The translations under genes were made by a program, and so were the position numbers. Source: Streptomyces sp. NBC_01803 (lineage in GTDB: Bacteria; Actinomycetota; Actinomycetes; Streptomycetales; Streptomycetaceae). Taken from it: a stretch of DNA of 64,000 bases. This document shows, piece after piece, positions 8,847 through 18,467 of this stretch (its first letter is position 1; each line of letters starts with the position of its first letter). The DNA lies in NCBI RefSeq assembly GCF_035917415.1, contig NZ_CP109073.1, positions 5,512,001 to 5,576,000 of the forward strand. The letters run 5' to 3'. The notes beneath the pieces were generated by a model. That model did no database searches and was not told the DNA's origin. It was given only the letters and a program-made list of their open reading frames with translations.

Positions 8847-10244
8847 GTGACCATCACGCCACGCCGTACCGTACTCGCCGCCGCCTTCGCCGCCGCCATC
8901 GGCTCCTCCGCCTCCGCCTCCGTCTCCGCCGGAGCCGCCACCGCCGCCACGCGGGGCGGTGCGGCCCCCGGCTCAGCCGTCACCTCCGCCCGCACCACGG
9001 CCACCCCCTCGACCATCGGCTACCGGAGCTGGACCTCGGCCGCGGACTGGCGCGGCGGCAGCGCCGCGGGCACCGGGGTCCGGAGCGGGCAGCGGCCCGG
9101 GGTGACCCTCAGACGCCCGCAGGGCACCGTGGACCACACCGACCCGCACACCGGCACCACCCGCCCCTGGGAGTACGCCACCTGGCTCTCCCCGGTGCAC
9201 GAGGCGCCCACCCCGGCGAGCGAGCTGATCGCCTCGTGGAACGCCGACACCCCGGCCGGGACCTGGCTCCGCGTCGAGATGCTCGGCACCTACACCGACG
9301 GCACCGACACCCCCTGGTACACGCTGGGCGTCTGGGCCTCCGGCGACGAGGACATCCGCCGCACCTCCATCGACGGCCAGACGGACGACAAGAGCACTGT
9401 CTGGACCGACACGTTCGCCATCGACGACCCCGCCGGCGGCCTGCGGCTGGCCTCCTACCGGCTGCGGCTGACGCTCTACCGCGCCCCCGGCTCCGGCGCC
9501 GCGCCGACGGTGTGGCGGCTGGGTGCCATGACGTCCGACATGCCGGACCGGTTCGAGGTGCCCGCGACCGCGCCGGGCCTGGGCGCGGCGGTCGAGATCG
9601 ATGTGCCGAGGTACTCGCAGAACGTCCACGTCGGCCAGTACCCCGAGTACGACAACGGCGGCGAGGCGTGGTGCAGCCCCACCTCCTCGCAGATGATCAT
9701 CGAGTCCTGGGGCCGCCGTCCGACCGCCGAGCAGCTCGCCTGGGTGAACCCCGGGTTCGCCGATCCGCAGGTCTGCCACGCCGCCCGGTACACGTTCGAC
9801 TTCCAGTACAACGGCTGCGGCAACTGGCCGTTCAACGCCGCCTACGCCGGGACCTACCCCGACCTCCAGGGCGTCGTCACCCGCATCGCCGGCCTCACCG
9901 ACGCGGAGCGGCTGGTCGCGGCGGGCATCCCGCTGATCACCTCGCAGTCCTTCTACGAGGCCGAGCTGGACGGCGCCGGCTACGGCACCTCGGGGCACCT
10001 GATGACGGTCATCGGCTTCACGGCCGAGGGCGATGTCATCGCCAACGACCCGGCCAGCAGCGACAACGACGCGGTGCGTCGCGTCTACCCCAGGCGTCAG
10101 TTCGAAAATATCTGGCTGCGGACCAAGCGGTACGACGCGAAGGGCGACGTCCGCAGCGGCACTGGCGGCGTCTGCTACCTCTACTTCCCGACCAGCCTGA
10201 CCACCGCACAGCGCCGCGCGCTGGCGTGGGTCGGGATCCGCTGA
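8847..10244 (+). CDS. secreted peptidase C39-like protein
   Basis: The protein opens with MTITPRRTVL and an alanine-rich hydrophobic stretch; the RR suggests a Tat-type signal peptide. A beta-rich region (about residues 55-235) precedes a C39-like papain fold with Cys276 in EAWCSPTSSQ, His384 in SGHLMTVIGF and Asn400/Asp401 in VIANDPAS. These match the Cys-His-Asp arrangement of C39-like peptidases, so a secreted hydrolase is likely; the substrate is unknown. Length is 465 residues. It starts with GTG. The frameshifted cupin gene begins one base after its stop codon. Confidence 0.85.
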   Translation: MTITPRRTVLAAAFAAAIGSSASASVSAGAATAATRGGAAPGSAVTSARTTATPSTIGYRSWTSAADWRGGSAAGTGVRSGQRPGVTLRRPQGTVDHTDPHTGTTRPWEYATWLSPVHEAPTPASELIASWNADTPAGTWLRVEMLGTYTDGTDTPWYTLGVWASGDEDIRRTSIDGQTDDKSTVWTDTFAIDDPAGGLRLASYRLRLTLYRAPGSGAAPTVWRLGAMTSDMPDRFEVPATAPGLGAAVEIDVPRYSQNVHVGQYPEYDNGGEAWCSPTSSQMIIESWGRRPTAEQLAWVNPGFADPQVCHAARYTFDFQYNGCGNWPFNAAYAGTYPDLQGVVTRIAGLTDAERLVAAGIPLITSQSFYEAELDGAGYGTSGHLMTVIGFTAEGDVIANDPASSDNDAVRRVYPRRQFENIWLRTKRYDAKGDVRSGTGGVCYLYFPTSLTTAQRRALAWVGIR

Positions 10245-10245
10245 C

Positions 10246-10796
10246 ATGGCCGCCCGGCGCGCCCGCGCCGAGGCGGTGGTGCGGGCGGCCCTCGGCGCGG
10301 CCGTTGCCGCTCCCGCTGCCCTCGGCGGGCGCCACGCCGGGCCAGGGCGAGACCGCGAGACCCTCGCGGCGGGCCGCACGGACGAACGGCTGGTCATCGC
10401 GACCGGCACGTCGGCCGATGTGACCACGCGCGTCGTGACCATCGCCCCCGGCGGCTCCACCGGCCGGCCCTGTCACCCCGGCCAGGTGCTGGCCGTCGTC
10501 GCGTCGGGCACCCTCACCCGGACGCTCGACGACTGCTCCCTGGAGGTCTCCGTGCCCGGTGCCACCCTCCTGGAGCCCGCCGGGCCCCGGCCCGTCCACA
10601 TCGGCCGTAACCTCGGCACCGAGCCGGTCGTCTGTACGTGACGTACTTCGTCCCCCGGGACAGCCCGCTCTCGGTCGACGCCGAGGACCCCGGCTGCGAT
10701 CCCTGGCCCCGAACGCCTGAGCCTCGAACGCCTGAGCCCCCGACGCCTGAGCCCTCCCCGCACACACCGTCAGGCCGCCGCGATCCGGCGGCCTGA
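10246..10796 (+). pseudogene. cupin-fold secreted protein, broken by a -1 frameshift
   Basis: The first 131 codons encode an Ala-rich N-terminus, probably a signal peptide, and a cupin barrel (TRVVTIAPGGSTGRPCHPGQVLAVVASGTLT) but stop abruptly at 10641 in GTEPVVCT. Restoring one base at about 10632 changes the reading to PVVLYVTYFVPRDSPLSVDAEDPGC, the usual end of Streptomyces secreted cupins, and continues as a TPEP-repeat tail to a stop at 10794-10796. The frame is therefore interrupted by a one-base deletion, either a true mutation or a sequencing error. It follows the C39-like gene by one base and was probably co-transcribed with it. Confidence 0.75.
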
Positions 10797-10839
10797 CGCA
10801 TGACCCGCGACCTGCCGACACCCCCGCAGGAGGAGCACG

Positions 10840-12009
10840 ATGCAGACCTTCGACCACCCCCGGCCCGTCCCCAGGATCCTGCCGACCCCCAAGGCCCGCG
10901 ATCTGCTGGCCCTGGTCCGTGAGCTGATCCGGCGTGAGATCCGTCCCGCCGCCGCGGCCGAGGAGGCCGCCGGCGTCTTCCCCCGGGCCACCTTCGAACG
11001 GCTCTCCGCCGCCGGGCTGCTGGCCCTGCCCTACCCCGCCGAACACGGCGGCGGCGACCAGCCGTACGAGGTCTACCTCCAGGTCCTGGAGGAGCTCGCG
11101 GTGGCCCGGCTCACCGTGGGGCTCGGGGTCAGCGTCCACACTCTCGCCTGTCACGCGACGGCCGCGTTCGGCACCGGCGAGCAGCGCGCCGAGCACCTGC
11201 CCGGCATGCTCGGCGGCGGGCTGCTGGGCGCCTACTGTCTGTCCGAGCCCGGCTCCGGATCGGACGCCGCCGCCCTGCGCACCCGCGCGGCGCGCGACGG
11301 CGGCGACTGGGTGCTGACCGGCACCAAGGCGTGGATCACGCACGGCGGGATCGCTGACTTCCTCACGGTCTTCGCCCGCACCGGGGCGGCCGGACCGGGC
11401 GGCGTCACCGCGTTCCTCGTCCCGGGCGACGCGGCCGGCCTCACCGCCGCCGCGCCGGAGCGGAAGATGGGGTTGAACGGATCGCCCACCGCCCAGCTCC
11501 ACTTCGACGGCGTGCGGGTCCCGGACGCGCGCCGCGTGGGGGAGGAGGGCCAGGGCTTCGCCATCGCCCTGGCCGCGCTGGACTCGGGCCGCCTCGGCAT
11601 CGCCGCCTGTGCGATCGGGGTGGCGCAGGCGGCGCTGGACGAGGCCGTCGCGTTCACCACCCGGCGCGAGCAGTTCGGCCGCCGGATCGCGGCCTTCCAG
11701 GGCCCGCGATTCATGCTGGCCGACATGGCCACCCAGATCGAGGCGGGCCGCGCGCTCTACCTGGCGGCGGCCCGGCTGCGCGACGCGGGCGAGCCGTTCG
11801 GGCGGCAGGCGGCGATGGCCAAGCTGTTCTGCACGGACACCGCGATGCGGGTCACCGTGGACGCGGTCCAACTGCTCGGCGGCTACGGCTACACGGCCGA
11901 CTTCCCGGCCGAACGCTATCTGCGCGAGGCGAAGGTGCTCCAGATCGTCGAGGGCACCAATCAGATCCAGCGCACGGTCATCGCCCGTCATCTGGTGGGC
12001 GCGGCCTGA
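10840..12009 (+). CDS. acyl-CoA dehydrogenase
   Basis: An FAD-dependent acyl-CoA dehydrogenase of 389 residues, normal for the family. Signatures in order are AYCLSEPGSGSDAAALRTRA (FAD/substrate binding), RREQFGRRIAAFQ, QLLGGYGYTADFPAERYLREAKV and VEGTNQIQR, where the glutamate sits at the usual catalytic-base position. It oxidises an acyl-CoA to the trans-2-enoyl-CoA and passes electrons to ETF; chain-length preference cannot be told. AGGAGG stands seven bases before the ATG. No other beta-oxidation gene lies adjacent. A duplicated GC-rich repeat lies just after its stop. Confidence 0.93.
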   Translation: MQTFDHPRPVPRILPTPKARDLLALVRELIRREIRPAAAAEEAAGVFPRATFERLSAAGLLALPYPAEHGGGDQPYEVYLQVLEELAVARLTVGLGVSVHTLACHATAAFGTGEQRAEHLPGMLGGGLLGAYCLSEPGSGSDAAALRTRAARDGGDWVLTGTKAWITHGGIADFLTVFARTGAAGPGGVTAFLVPGDAAGLTAAAPERKMGLNGSPTAQLHFDGVRVPDARRVGEEGQGFAIALAALDSGRLGIAACAIGVAQAALDEAVAFTTRREQFGRRIAAFQGPRFMLADMATQIEAGRALYLAAARLRDAGEPFGRQAAMAKLFCTDTAMRVTVDAVQLLGGYGYTADFPAERYLREAKVLQIVEGTNQIQRTVIARHLVGAA

Positions 12010-12126
<117 letters not shown>

Positions 12127-12137
12127 GAACGCCCGGC

Positions 12138-12500
12138 TCAGGCCGCCTGGCGCAGCGGAGGCACGCCGACCTGGGCGTGCGAGAAGGGCTGGAGCCGCCA
12201 GTCGAGGCCCTCCGGCAGGGCGACCAGCACGGCGGCGGAGTCGCCGCCGCCGACCGTCACGGGCACGACCGTCCCGCCGTCGCCGTTCACCACGCGGCCG
12301 GAGCCGGGGCACACGGTCAGGCCGAACGGGTTCCACGGCGTCTGGCAGAGCGCGTGCTCGGGCAGGGCCGCGCCCGGCTCCGCCAGCGCGATCGGGCTGG
12401 CGCAGTCGGGGCACTGGACGCGGAACAGATCTCCTTCGGCGTCCTCGTCGAAGAACTCGGCGAAGTCCTCTTCAAAATCCGGTGACTTCACGGTGCGCAT
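12138..12500 (-). CDS. small acidic conserved hypothetical protein with cysteine pairs
   Basis: Not recognised by name. The 120-residue protein has a strongly acidic N-terminus (SPDFEEDFAEFFDEDAEGD), a CPDC pair near residue 30 and two further cysteines in LCQTPWNPFGLTVC, which together could form a zinc ribbon. The C-terminal half looks like a small beta domain. I prefer ATG at 12500 because GAGGGG lies seven bases upstream; ATG at 12506 would be too close to it. The gene is divergent from the Lrp regulator, with 207 bases between them. Confidence 0.65.
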   Translation of the reverse strand: MRTVKSPDFEEDFAEFFDEDAEGDLFRVQCPDCASPIALAEPGAALPEHALCQTPWNPFGLTVCPGSGRVVNGDGGTVVPVTVGGGDSAAVLVALPEGLDWRLQPFSHAQVGVPPLRQAA

Positions 12501-12707
12501 GAGCATCCCCCTCGGATGGCGCGGCGGCGTTGGCCACAGCAAGCATTTCCCGCCGCGCTCGGCGGGTAATCGCGAACGGTAACCGCGTACGGACAGGCGT
12601 TTGTGTCGTTCGTCACACAACCGTTGCGACACCGTTCCCGCTCCCACCGGCTTCGGAAGCCGGGTGGGCGCCACGTCGCACCCGCGTTCCGGGTAGGTTA
12701 CGGAGCC

Positions 12708-13148
12708 GTGGAGGAACTGGACCGGCGCATCGTGGAACTGCTCGTCACGGACGGGCGGATGAGCTACACCGACCTGGGGAAGGCTACAGGGCTCTCCACC
12801 TCGGCGGTCCATCAGCGCGTCCGTCGGCTGGAACAGCGTGGCGTGATCCGCGGCTACGCGGCCATCGTCGACCCCGAGGCGATCGGGCTGCCGCTGACCG
12901 CCTTCGTCTCGGTGAAGCCCTTCGACCCCAGCGCCCCCGACGACATCGCCGACCGGCTGTCCGGCGTGCCGGAGATCGAGGCGTGCCACAGCGTCGCCGG
13001 GGACGAGAACTACATCCTCAAGGTCCGTGTCGCCACCCCCGCCGAGCTGGAGCACCTGCTCGCCCGCCTCCGGACGCTGGCCGGGGTCTCCACCCGGACC
13101 ACGGTGGTGCTCTCCACCCCGTACGAGGCGCGTCCGCCCCGGGTGTAG
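12708..13148 (+). CDS. Lrp/AsnC family transcriptional regulator
   Basis: A 146-residue feast/famine regulator. The N-terminal winged helix-turn-helix is MSYTDLGKATGLSTSAVHQRVRRLEQRGVI preceded by ELDRRIVELL; the C-terminal RAM/ACT-like ligand domain spans about residues 65-140. Family members bind amino acids and form dimers to octamers. A -10-like TAGGTT sits at 12694-12699, eight bases before the GTG start, so the mRNA may be leaderless. Likely targets are its own promoter, the divergent 12138-12500 gene or the amidohydrolase 45 bases downstream, but no operator was identified. Confidence 0.9.
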   Translation: MEELDRRIVELLVTDGRMSYTDLGKATGLSTSAVHQRVRRLEQRGVIRGYAAIVDPEAIGLPLTAFVSVKPFDPSAPDDIADRLSGVPEIEACHSVAGDENYILKVRVATPAELEHLLARLRTLAGVSTRTTVVLSTPYEARPPRV

Positions 13149-13193
13149 ACCCCGCGCGGCGCGGCGGTGCCCCCAGCCGGAAGACTGGGGCCC

Positions 13194-14834
13194 ATGACGA
13201 CACGCACCACCCCCGGCGGGCCGCCGCGCACCGTGCTGCTGCGCCGCGGCGAGGTCCACAGCCCCGCCGATCCGTTCGCCACGGCGATGGCCGTCGAGGG
13301 CGACCGCGTCGCCTGGGTCGGCTCGGAGGCCGCCGCCGACTCGCTGGCCGGCTCCGCCGACGAGGTCGTCGACCTCGACGGGGCACTCGTCACCCCGGCC
13401 TTCACGGACGCGCATGTGCACACCACGGCGACCGGGCTGGCCCTGACCGGCCTCGACCTGGCCGCCGCCCGCTCGCTGCCCGACGCGCTGGAGCGGGTCC
13501 GCGCCCACGCCGCGAGCGGCCCGGCCGACGGCGTCCTGATCGGCCATGGCTGGGACGCCACCCGCTGGCCCGAACGGCGCCCGCCGACCCGTGCCGAGCT
13601 CGACGCCGCGGCCGGCGGTCGGCCGCTCTACCTCGCCCGCGTCGACGCGCACTCCGCGCTGGTCACGACCGCCCTGCTCGACCGGGTGCCCGGCGTCACG
13701 CGGCTGTCCGGCCACCACCCCGACGGGCCGCTCACCGCCGACGCCCACCACGCCGTCCGGCGCGCCGCGGACGCCACCGTCGGTCCCGCCCAGCGCGCCG
13801 CGGCTCAGCGCGCGGCGCTGCGGCGGGCCGCCGCCCTGGGTATCGGCGCCGTCCACGAGTGCGCCGGTCCCGACATCTCCAGCGAGGAGGACCTCACCGC
13901 CCTGCTCGCCCTCGCCGCCGCCGAGCCGGGCCCCCGGGTCACCGGCTACTGGGCCGCCCTCGTCACTGACGCGAAGGAAGCCGAACACGTCCGCGAACTG
14001 GGCGCCGTCGGGGCGGCCGGTGATCTGTTCGCCGACGGCTCCCTCGGCTCGCACACCGCGTGTCTGCGCCACCCGTACGCGGACGCGCCGCACACCGGCA
14101 CGGCCTACCTCGCCGCCGAGGACATCGCCACGCATCTCGTCGCGTGCACCGAGGCCGGGCTCCAGGCCGGGTTCCACGCGATCGGCGACGCGGCGCTGGG
14201 CGCCGTCGTGGCCGGCGCGCGGGCGGCGGCCGAGCGGCTCGGCACGGCCCGGGTGCGAGCCCTCCGGCACCGCGTCGAACACGCCGAGATGCCCGACGCG
14301 GACGCCATCGGCGCCCTCGCCGAGCTGGCCCTGACCGCCTCCGTCCAGCCCGCGTTCGACGCCGCCTGGGGCGGGTCCGACGGCATGTACGCCGAGCGGC
14401 TCGGCGCCGACCGGGCCCGCGCCCTCAACCCGTTCGCCGCCCTGCTGAGGGCGGGCGTCCCGCTCGCCTTCGGCTCCGACGCGCCCGTCACCCCGCTGGA
14501 CCCGTGGGGCACGGTGCGGGCCGCCGCGTTCCACCGCACCGAGGAACACCGGATCTCGGTGCGCGCCGCGTTCACCGCCCACACACGCGGCGGCTGGCGC
14601 GCGATCGGCCGCGACGACGCCGGTGTGCTCGTCCCCGGCGCCCCGGCCGACTACGCGCTGTGGCGCACCGGGGACCTCGTGGTCCAGGCCCCCGACAACC
14701 GCGTCGCGCGGTGGTCGACCGACCCGCGCTCGGGCACCCCTGGGCTGCCCGACCTCACCCCGGGCGGCCCGCTCCCCGAATGCCTGCGGACGGTCGTCGG
14801 CGGGCGGACCGTATACGACCGGCTGAACGAGTGA
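13194..14834 (+). CDS. amidohydrolase, YtcJ-like metal-dependent hydrolase
   Basis: The 546-residue protein has the complete amidohydrolase metal site of the YtcJ branch: FTDAHVHTT after the first beta region, GFHAIGDAAL, RHRVEHAEMPD and FGSDAPVTPLDPW. These supply the His, Asp and Glu ligands of a TIM-barrel hydrolase. The family acts on amides and related bonds in varied small molecules and the substrate here is unknown. ATG at 13194 was chosen over the upstream in-frame 13167 because the family begins near there. It follows the Lrp gene in the same direction and could be its target. Confidence 0.88.
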   Translation: MTTRTTPGGPPRTVLLRRGEVHSPADPFATAMAVEGDRVAWVGSEAAADSLAGSADEVVDLDGALVTPAFTDAHVHTTATGLALTGLDLAAARSLPDALERVRAHAASGPADGVLIGHGWDATRWPERRPPTRAELDAAAGGRPLYLARVDAHSALVTTALLDRVPGVTRLSGHHPDGPLTADAHHAVRRAADATVGPAQRAAAQRAALRRAAALGIGAVHECAGPDISSEEDLTALLALAAAEPGPRVTGYWAALVTDAKEAEHVRELGAVGAAGDLFADGSLGSHTACLRHPYADAPHTGTAYLAAEDIATHLVACTEAGLQAGFHAIGDAALGAVVAGARAAAERLGTARVRALRHRVEHAEMPDADAIGALAELALTASVQPAFDAAWGGSDGMYAERLGADRARALNPFAALLRAGVPLAFGSDAPVTPLDPWGTVRAAAFHRTEEHRISVRAAFTAHTRGGWRAIGRDDAGVLVPGAPADYALWRTGDLVVQAPDNRVARWSTDPRSGTPGLPDLTPGGPLPECLRTVVGGRTVYDRLNE

Positions 14835-15315
14835 TCCCCCCTTCGCGCATACCGCCGAACGATGTGCGCCCCGCCCGCCCGACGGCAGCCACCACGCCGC
14901 ACTGACCAGCCGTTTTGACCGAAAGATCCTGGTCAGACCGCTGTTGACAGGCGGCGGTCGTCGAGGGGTAGGTTCGGCCGGGTCCACCACAGGACGTCCG
15001 GCCGGCGTTCCTCCGCACAGCCGTCGAACGCCGCTGGGCCAGTGGGCGGGGTGCCAAGAGCCGGTGTCCCGCCAGCGGGAGCCAGGTCCAGGGCCTGCGG
15101 CACGGGGGCGGATGGTTCCGCCCGGTCGGCAGGTGAGACCCGGGCGGGGCCCGGACGCTCAGTAGACAACGGCTCTCGGTCGACCCGCAGCCAGCGGGTC
15201 CCAGGTCGGACCGAAGGGCGCCGGGTCCCGATCCGCAGCCCCCGCGTCGCCGCGCCGCGCCCTGTTCGATGTACGGTCGTTCATCATCGCCCGCGCTCCA
15301 GGAAGGCCAGCCACC
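14835..15315. other. intergenic region with a vegetative-type promoter
   Basis: No gene is visible in these 481 bases. At 14944-14949 there is an exact TTGACA, and 19 bases later TAGGTT at 14969-14974, a plausible sigma-HrdB promoter reading rightwards towards lnt. Transcription from it would leave a leader of roughly 330 bases, long enough for a small RNA or leader peptide, though none is obvious. TGACC and GGTCA flanking GAAAGATCCT just upstream form a short inverted repeat. Confidence 0.5.
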
Positions 15316-17127
15316 GTGCCATCGGGCTCCGAGACGACCACGGCCGGCGACACCGCCGACGCGCGCCCCGCCGTGCCCCGGCCGGACGGCGACTCGCCGC
15401 CGCCCGCCGTCGCCGAGGCCCGTCCCGGCCGGCCGTCCGGCCGCCGTCCCGGCCAGCTGCGCCGGCTGGCGGACGGGACGCGCCGGCACTGGCGCTCCGG
15501 CCTGGCCGCCGCCGTCGCCGGGCTGGCCCTGGTGGCGGCGTTCCCGCCCTACGACATCTGGCCGCTGTCGCTCGTCTCGGTCGCCGCGCTCTCCGCGCTC
15601 ACCCGGGGCCGGACCGCGCGGCAGGGCGCCTGGCTGGGCTTCGCGCTCGGGCTGCCGTTCTTCATCGGGCTGCTGAAGTGGCTGAGCGTCATCGGCTGGG
15701 ACGCGGTCGTGGGCCTGTCCCTGGCCGAGGCGCTGTTCTTCGTGCCGCTGGGCGCCGGGCTGGCCGTCACCTCGCGGCTGCGCGGCTGGCCGCTGTGGGC
15801 GGCGTGCCTGTGGGTCGCCCAGGAGTGGGCCAGGGACCGCGTCCCGTTCGGCGGGTTCCCGTGGGGACGCCTGGCCTTCGCCAACACGGACACTCCGTTC
15901 ACCCCGCTGGCCGCCCTGGGCGGCGCGCCGCTGGTCACCTTCGCCGTCGCGCTGACCGGCGCGCTGCTGGCCTGGGCCGCGCTCCGGTCGGCCGCCGCCC
16001 TGCCGCGCGTGGCGGGGCGGGAGGCACCGGCGGGACGGGAGGGACGTTCCGCCGCCGGGGCGCTGCTGCCCGCCGCCGGGGCGCTGCTGCCCGCCGCCGG
16101 CGCCGTCGGGCTCGCCGCCGTCGTCACGGCGGCCGGCTACGCGGTGCCGGTGCCCACCGGGGCGGACAGCCCCGGGGACGTGGTGTCCATCGCCGTGGTC
16201 CAGGGCAACGTGCAGCAGCCCGGCATGGACTTCCTCGGCCGCCCGATGATGATCCTCAACAACCACGTCGACGCGACCCTGGAGCTGGCCGAGGACATCG
16301 ACGCCGACCGCGTCGAGCGCCCCGACATCGTGATCTGGCCGGAGAACTCCTCGGACCTCGACCCCTTCCACGACGACGAGGCGCGCGCCGCGATCGAGCG
16401 CGCGGTGAGCGCCGTCGGCGTGCCGATCCTGGTCGGCGCGGTGGTGGACCACCCCACCAAGGAGGGGTACGTGGAGAACCAGGGCATCGTCTGGGACCCC
16501 GAGACCGGCCCCGGCGACGCCTACACCAAGCAGCACCCGGTGCCGTTCGGTGAGTACGTGCCCTTCCGCGAGCAGCTCGGCAAGGTGATCAGCCGCCTGG
16601 AGCGGGTGCCGCGCGACTTCTCACCGGGCGAGCGGACCGGTGTCCTGGACATCGGCCCGGCCCGGCTCGGCGACGTCATCTGCTTCGAGGTCGCCTACGA
16701 CGGCATCATGCGGGACACCGTCAACGACGGCGCCCGCGCGTTGATCGTCCAGACCAACAACGCCACTTACGGCCGCACCGGACAGCCCGAACAGCAGCTG
16801 GCCATGTCCCGGCTGCGCGCCGTCGAGCACGGGCGGGCCGTGGTCACCGCGGCGACCAGCGGGATCAGCGCCGTCGTCGCGCCGGACGGCGAGATCGAGC
16901 AGCGGACCGAGGAGTTCACCCGGGACGTCCTGATCGCCGACCTGCCGCTGCGGGACGGCCGGACCGTCGCGGACCGGGTGGGCGCCGCGCCCGAGTGGTC
17001 GCTGGCCGGCCTCGGCCTGCTGGCGTGGGCCGGGATCGCCGTCCGGGGCCGCCTGGCGCGGCGGCGCGGGCCCGTGGAATCCGGGGGGCGTGAAGAGCGC
17101 GCGGAGCGCGGAGAGGCCACCGCATGA
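15316..17127 (+). CDS. lnt: apolipoprotein N-acyltransferase
   Basis: Lnt adds the third acyl chain to the N-terminal cysteine of lipoproteins. The 603-residue protein has a disordered Pro-rich N-terminus, multiple membrane helices and a nitrilase-like domain with the catalytic triad in its usual order: Glu in WPENSSDLD, Lys in YTKQHPVPFGEYVPF and Cys in VICFEVAYD. A duplicated SAAGALLPAAGALLPAAG stretch lies in the linker before the nitrilase domain. The GTG start has GGAAGG upstream. The ATGA overlap with ppm1 recalls mycobacteria, where Lnt and Ppm1 activities are fused or adjacent. Confidence 0.93.
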   Translation: MPSGSETTTAGDTADARPAVPRPDGDSPPPAVAEARPGRPSGRRPGQLRRLADGTRRHWRSGLAAAVAGLALVAAFPPYDIWPLSLVSVAALSALTRGRTARQGAWLGFALGLPFFIGLLKWLSVIGWDAVVGLSLAEALFFVPLGAGLAVTSRLRGWPLWAACLWVAQEWARDRVPFGGFPWGRLAFANTDTPFTPLAALGGAPLVTFAVALTGALLAWAALRSAAALPRVAGREAPAGREGRSAAGALLPAAGALLPAAGAVGLAAVVTAAGYAVPVPTGADSPGDVVSIAVVQGNVQQPGMDFLGRPMMILNNHVDATLELAEDIDADRVERPDIVIWPENSSDLDPFHDDEARAAIERAVSAVGVPILVGAVVDHPTKEGYVENQGIVWDPETGPGDAYTKQHPVPFGEYVPFREQLGKVISRLERVPRDFSPGERTGVLDIGPARLGDVICFEVAYDGIMRDTVNDGARALIVQTNNATYGRTGQPEQQLAMSRLRAVEHGRAVVTAATSGISAVVAPDGEIEQRTEEFTRDVLIADLPLRDGRTVADRVGAAPEWSLAGLGLLAWAGIAVRGRLARRRGPVESGGREERAERGEATA

Positions 17128-17855
17128 GAGTCCTGGTGATCGTCCCCACGTTCAACGAGGCCGACAACATCCCGCCGCTCATCGCGCGGCTGCGCGCCGC
17201 CGTCCCCGACTGTCACGTCCTCGTGGCGGACGACAACAGCCCCGACGGCACCGGCAAGGTCGCCGACGAGATCGCCGACGGCGACGACCACGTGCAGGTG
17301 CTGCACCGGCCGGGCAAGGAGGGCCTCGGCGCCGCCTATGCGGCCGGCTTCCGCTGGGGCCTGGACCGGGGCTACGACGTCCTGGTGGAGATGGACGGCG
17401 ACGGCTCGCACCGCCCCGAGGAGCTGCCCCTGCTGCTCGCCGCGCTGGACGACGCCGACCTGGTGCTCGGCTCCCGCTGGGTCCCCGGCGGCCGGATCGT
17501 CAACTGGCCCCGGTACCGTGAGCTGCTCTCGCGCGGCGGCAGCGCGTACTCGCGGCTGCTGCTGGGCCTGCCGGTGCGCGACGTCACCGGCGGGTTCCGG
17601 GCCTTCCGGGGGCACGTGCTGGACAGCGAACTGCTGACGGACGTCGCCTCCAAGGGGTACTGCTTCCAGGTGGACCTGCTGCACCGGGTCGTCCGGGCCG
17701 GCCACCGCGTCGCGGAGGTGCCCATCACCTTCGTGGAGCGGGAGCACGGCGACTCCAAGATGAGCCGAGACATCGTGATCGAGGCGCTGTGGCGGGTCAC
17801 CGCCTGGGGCGTGGCGGCTCGCCTCGGAAAACTCACCGGCACCAGGCACACTTGA
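17124..17855 (+). CDS. ppm1: polyprenol monophosphomannose synthase
   Basis: A GT2-family glycosyltransferase that transfers mannose from GDP-mannose to polyprenyl phosphate, giving the donor for extracytoplasmic mannosylation of proteins. The 243-residue catalytic domain shows VIVPTFNEADNIPPLI at the start, the DDNSPDGT segment and the metal-binding VEMDGDGSH. There is no C-terminal membrane domain, as in Streptomyces Ppm1. In S. coelicolor the ppm1 and rbpA genes also lie very close together. ATG overlaps the lnt stop, so the pair is co-translated; fxsA follows three bases after the stop. Confidence 0.93.
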   Translation: MRVLVIVPTFNEADNIPPLIARLRAAVPDCHVLVADDNSPDGTGKVADEIADGDDHVQVLHRPGKEGLGAAYAAGFRWGLDRGYDVLVEMDGDGSHRPEELPLLLAALDDADLVLGSRWVPGGRIVNWPRYRELLSRGGSAYSRLLLGLPVRDVTGGFRAFRGHVLDSELLTDVASKGYCFQVDLLHRVVRAGHRVAEVPITFVEREHGDSKMSRDIVIEALWRVTAWGVAARLGKLTGTRHT

Positions 17856-17858
17856 GGC

Positions 17859-18419
17859 ATGACGAGCGGTAGTCACCCCCTCCGGCCCCGGCGGCCACGC
17901 CGTGGGCGCGGCCCCCTCGCCCTGCTGCCCCTGGTGCTCGCGGGCTGGGCGCTGCTGGAGATCTGGCTGCTGATCACGGTCGGCGACGCGGTCGGCGGGG
18001 TGACCGTCTTCCTGCTCCTGCTGGCCGCCTTCCTGCTGGGCGGCGCGGTGGTCAAGCGGGCCGGGCGGCGCGCGTGGCAGCGGCTGAGCGAGGGCCTGCG
18101 GGCCGGTGGCGCCGGGGCTCCGGCCGCGCGGGCGCGGGGCGGTGGTGGCGACGGGCTCACCATGCTCGGCGGGCTGCTGCTGATGGTGCCCGGCTTCGCC
18201 TCCGACGCCGTCGGGCTGCTGTGCGTCTTCCCGCCCACGGCGGCGCTGCTGCGCCGGGCGGGCGCCCGTTACGTCAGGCGGCGCGCCGGCCTGTTCGGGG
18301 CCGCGTTCGACGAGGCCAGGGCCACCCGGGAGCGGATGCGGGCGGGCCGCCCGGACGACCGGGTCGTGCGCGGCGAGGTCGTCCGCGAGGACGACGACGA
18401 GCCGCCCGGCGAGCGTTGA
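17859..18419 (+). CDS. fxsA: FxsA family membrane protein
   Basis: A 186-residue membrane protein with the FxsA layout: paired hydrophobic helices (about residues 20-65), a variable Gly/Ala-rich loop, then GLLLMVPGFASDAVGLLCVFPPTAALLRR, the most conserved FxsA stretch. The C-terminus is charged and acidic. In Escherichia coli FxsA affects F-plasmid exclusion of phage T7; its normal function is unknown. It is the last gene of the lnt-ppm1-fxsA operon and faces rbpA across a shared terminator. Confidence 0.88.
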   Translation: MTSGSHPLRPRRPRRGRGPLALLPLVLAGWALLEIWLLITVGDAVGGVTVFLLLLAAFLLGGAVVKRAGRRAWQRLSEGLRAGGAGAPAARARGGGGDGLTMLGGLLLMVPGFASDAVGLLCVFPPTAALLRRAGARYVRRRAGLFGAAFDEARATRERMRAGRPDDRVVRGEVVREDDDEPPGER

Positions 18420-18467
18420 GCCGGACGGCTGAGGCGGACCACGGGCGACCGGGCGACAAAAGACAAA

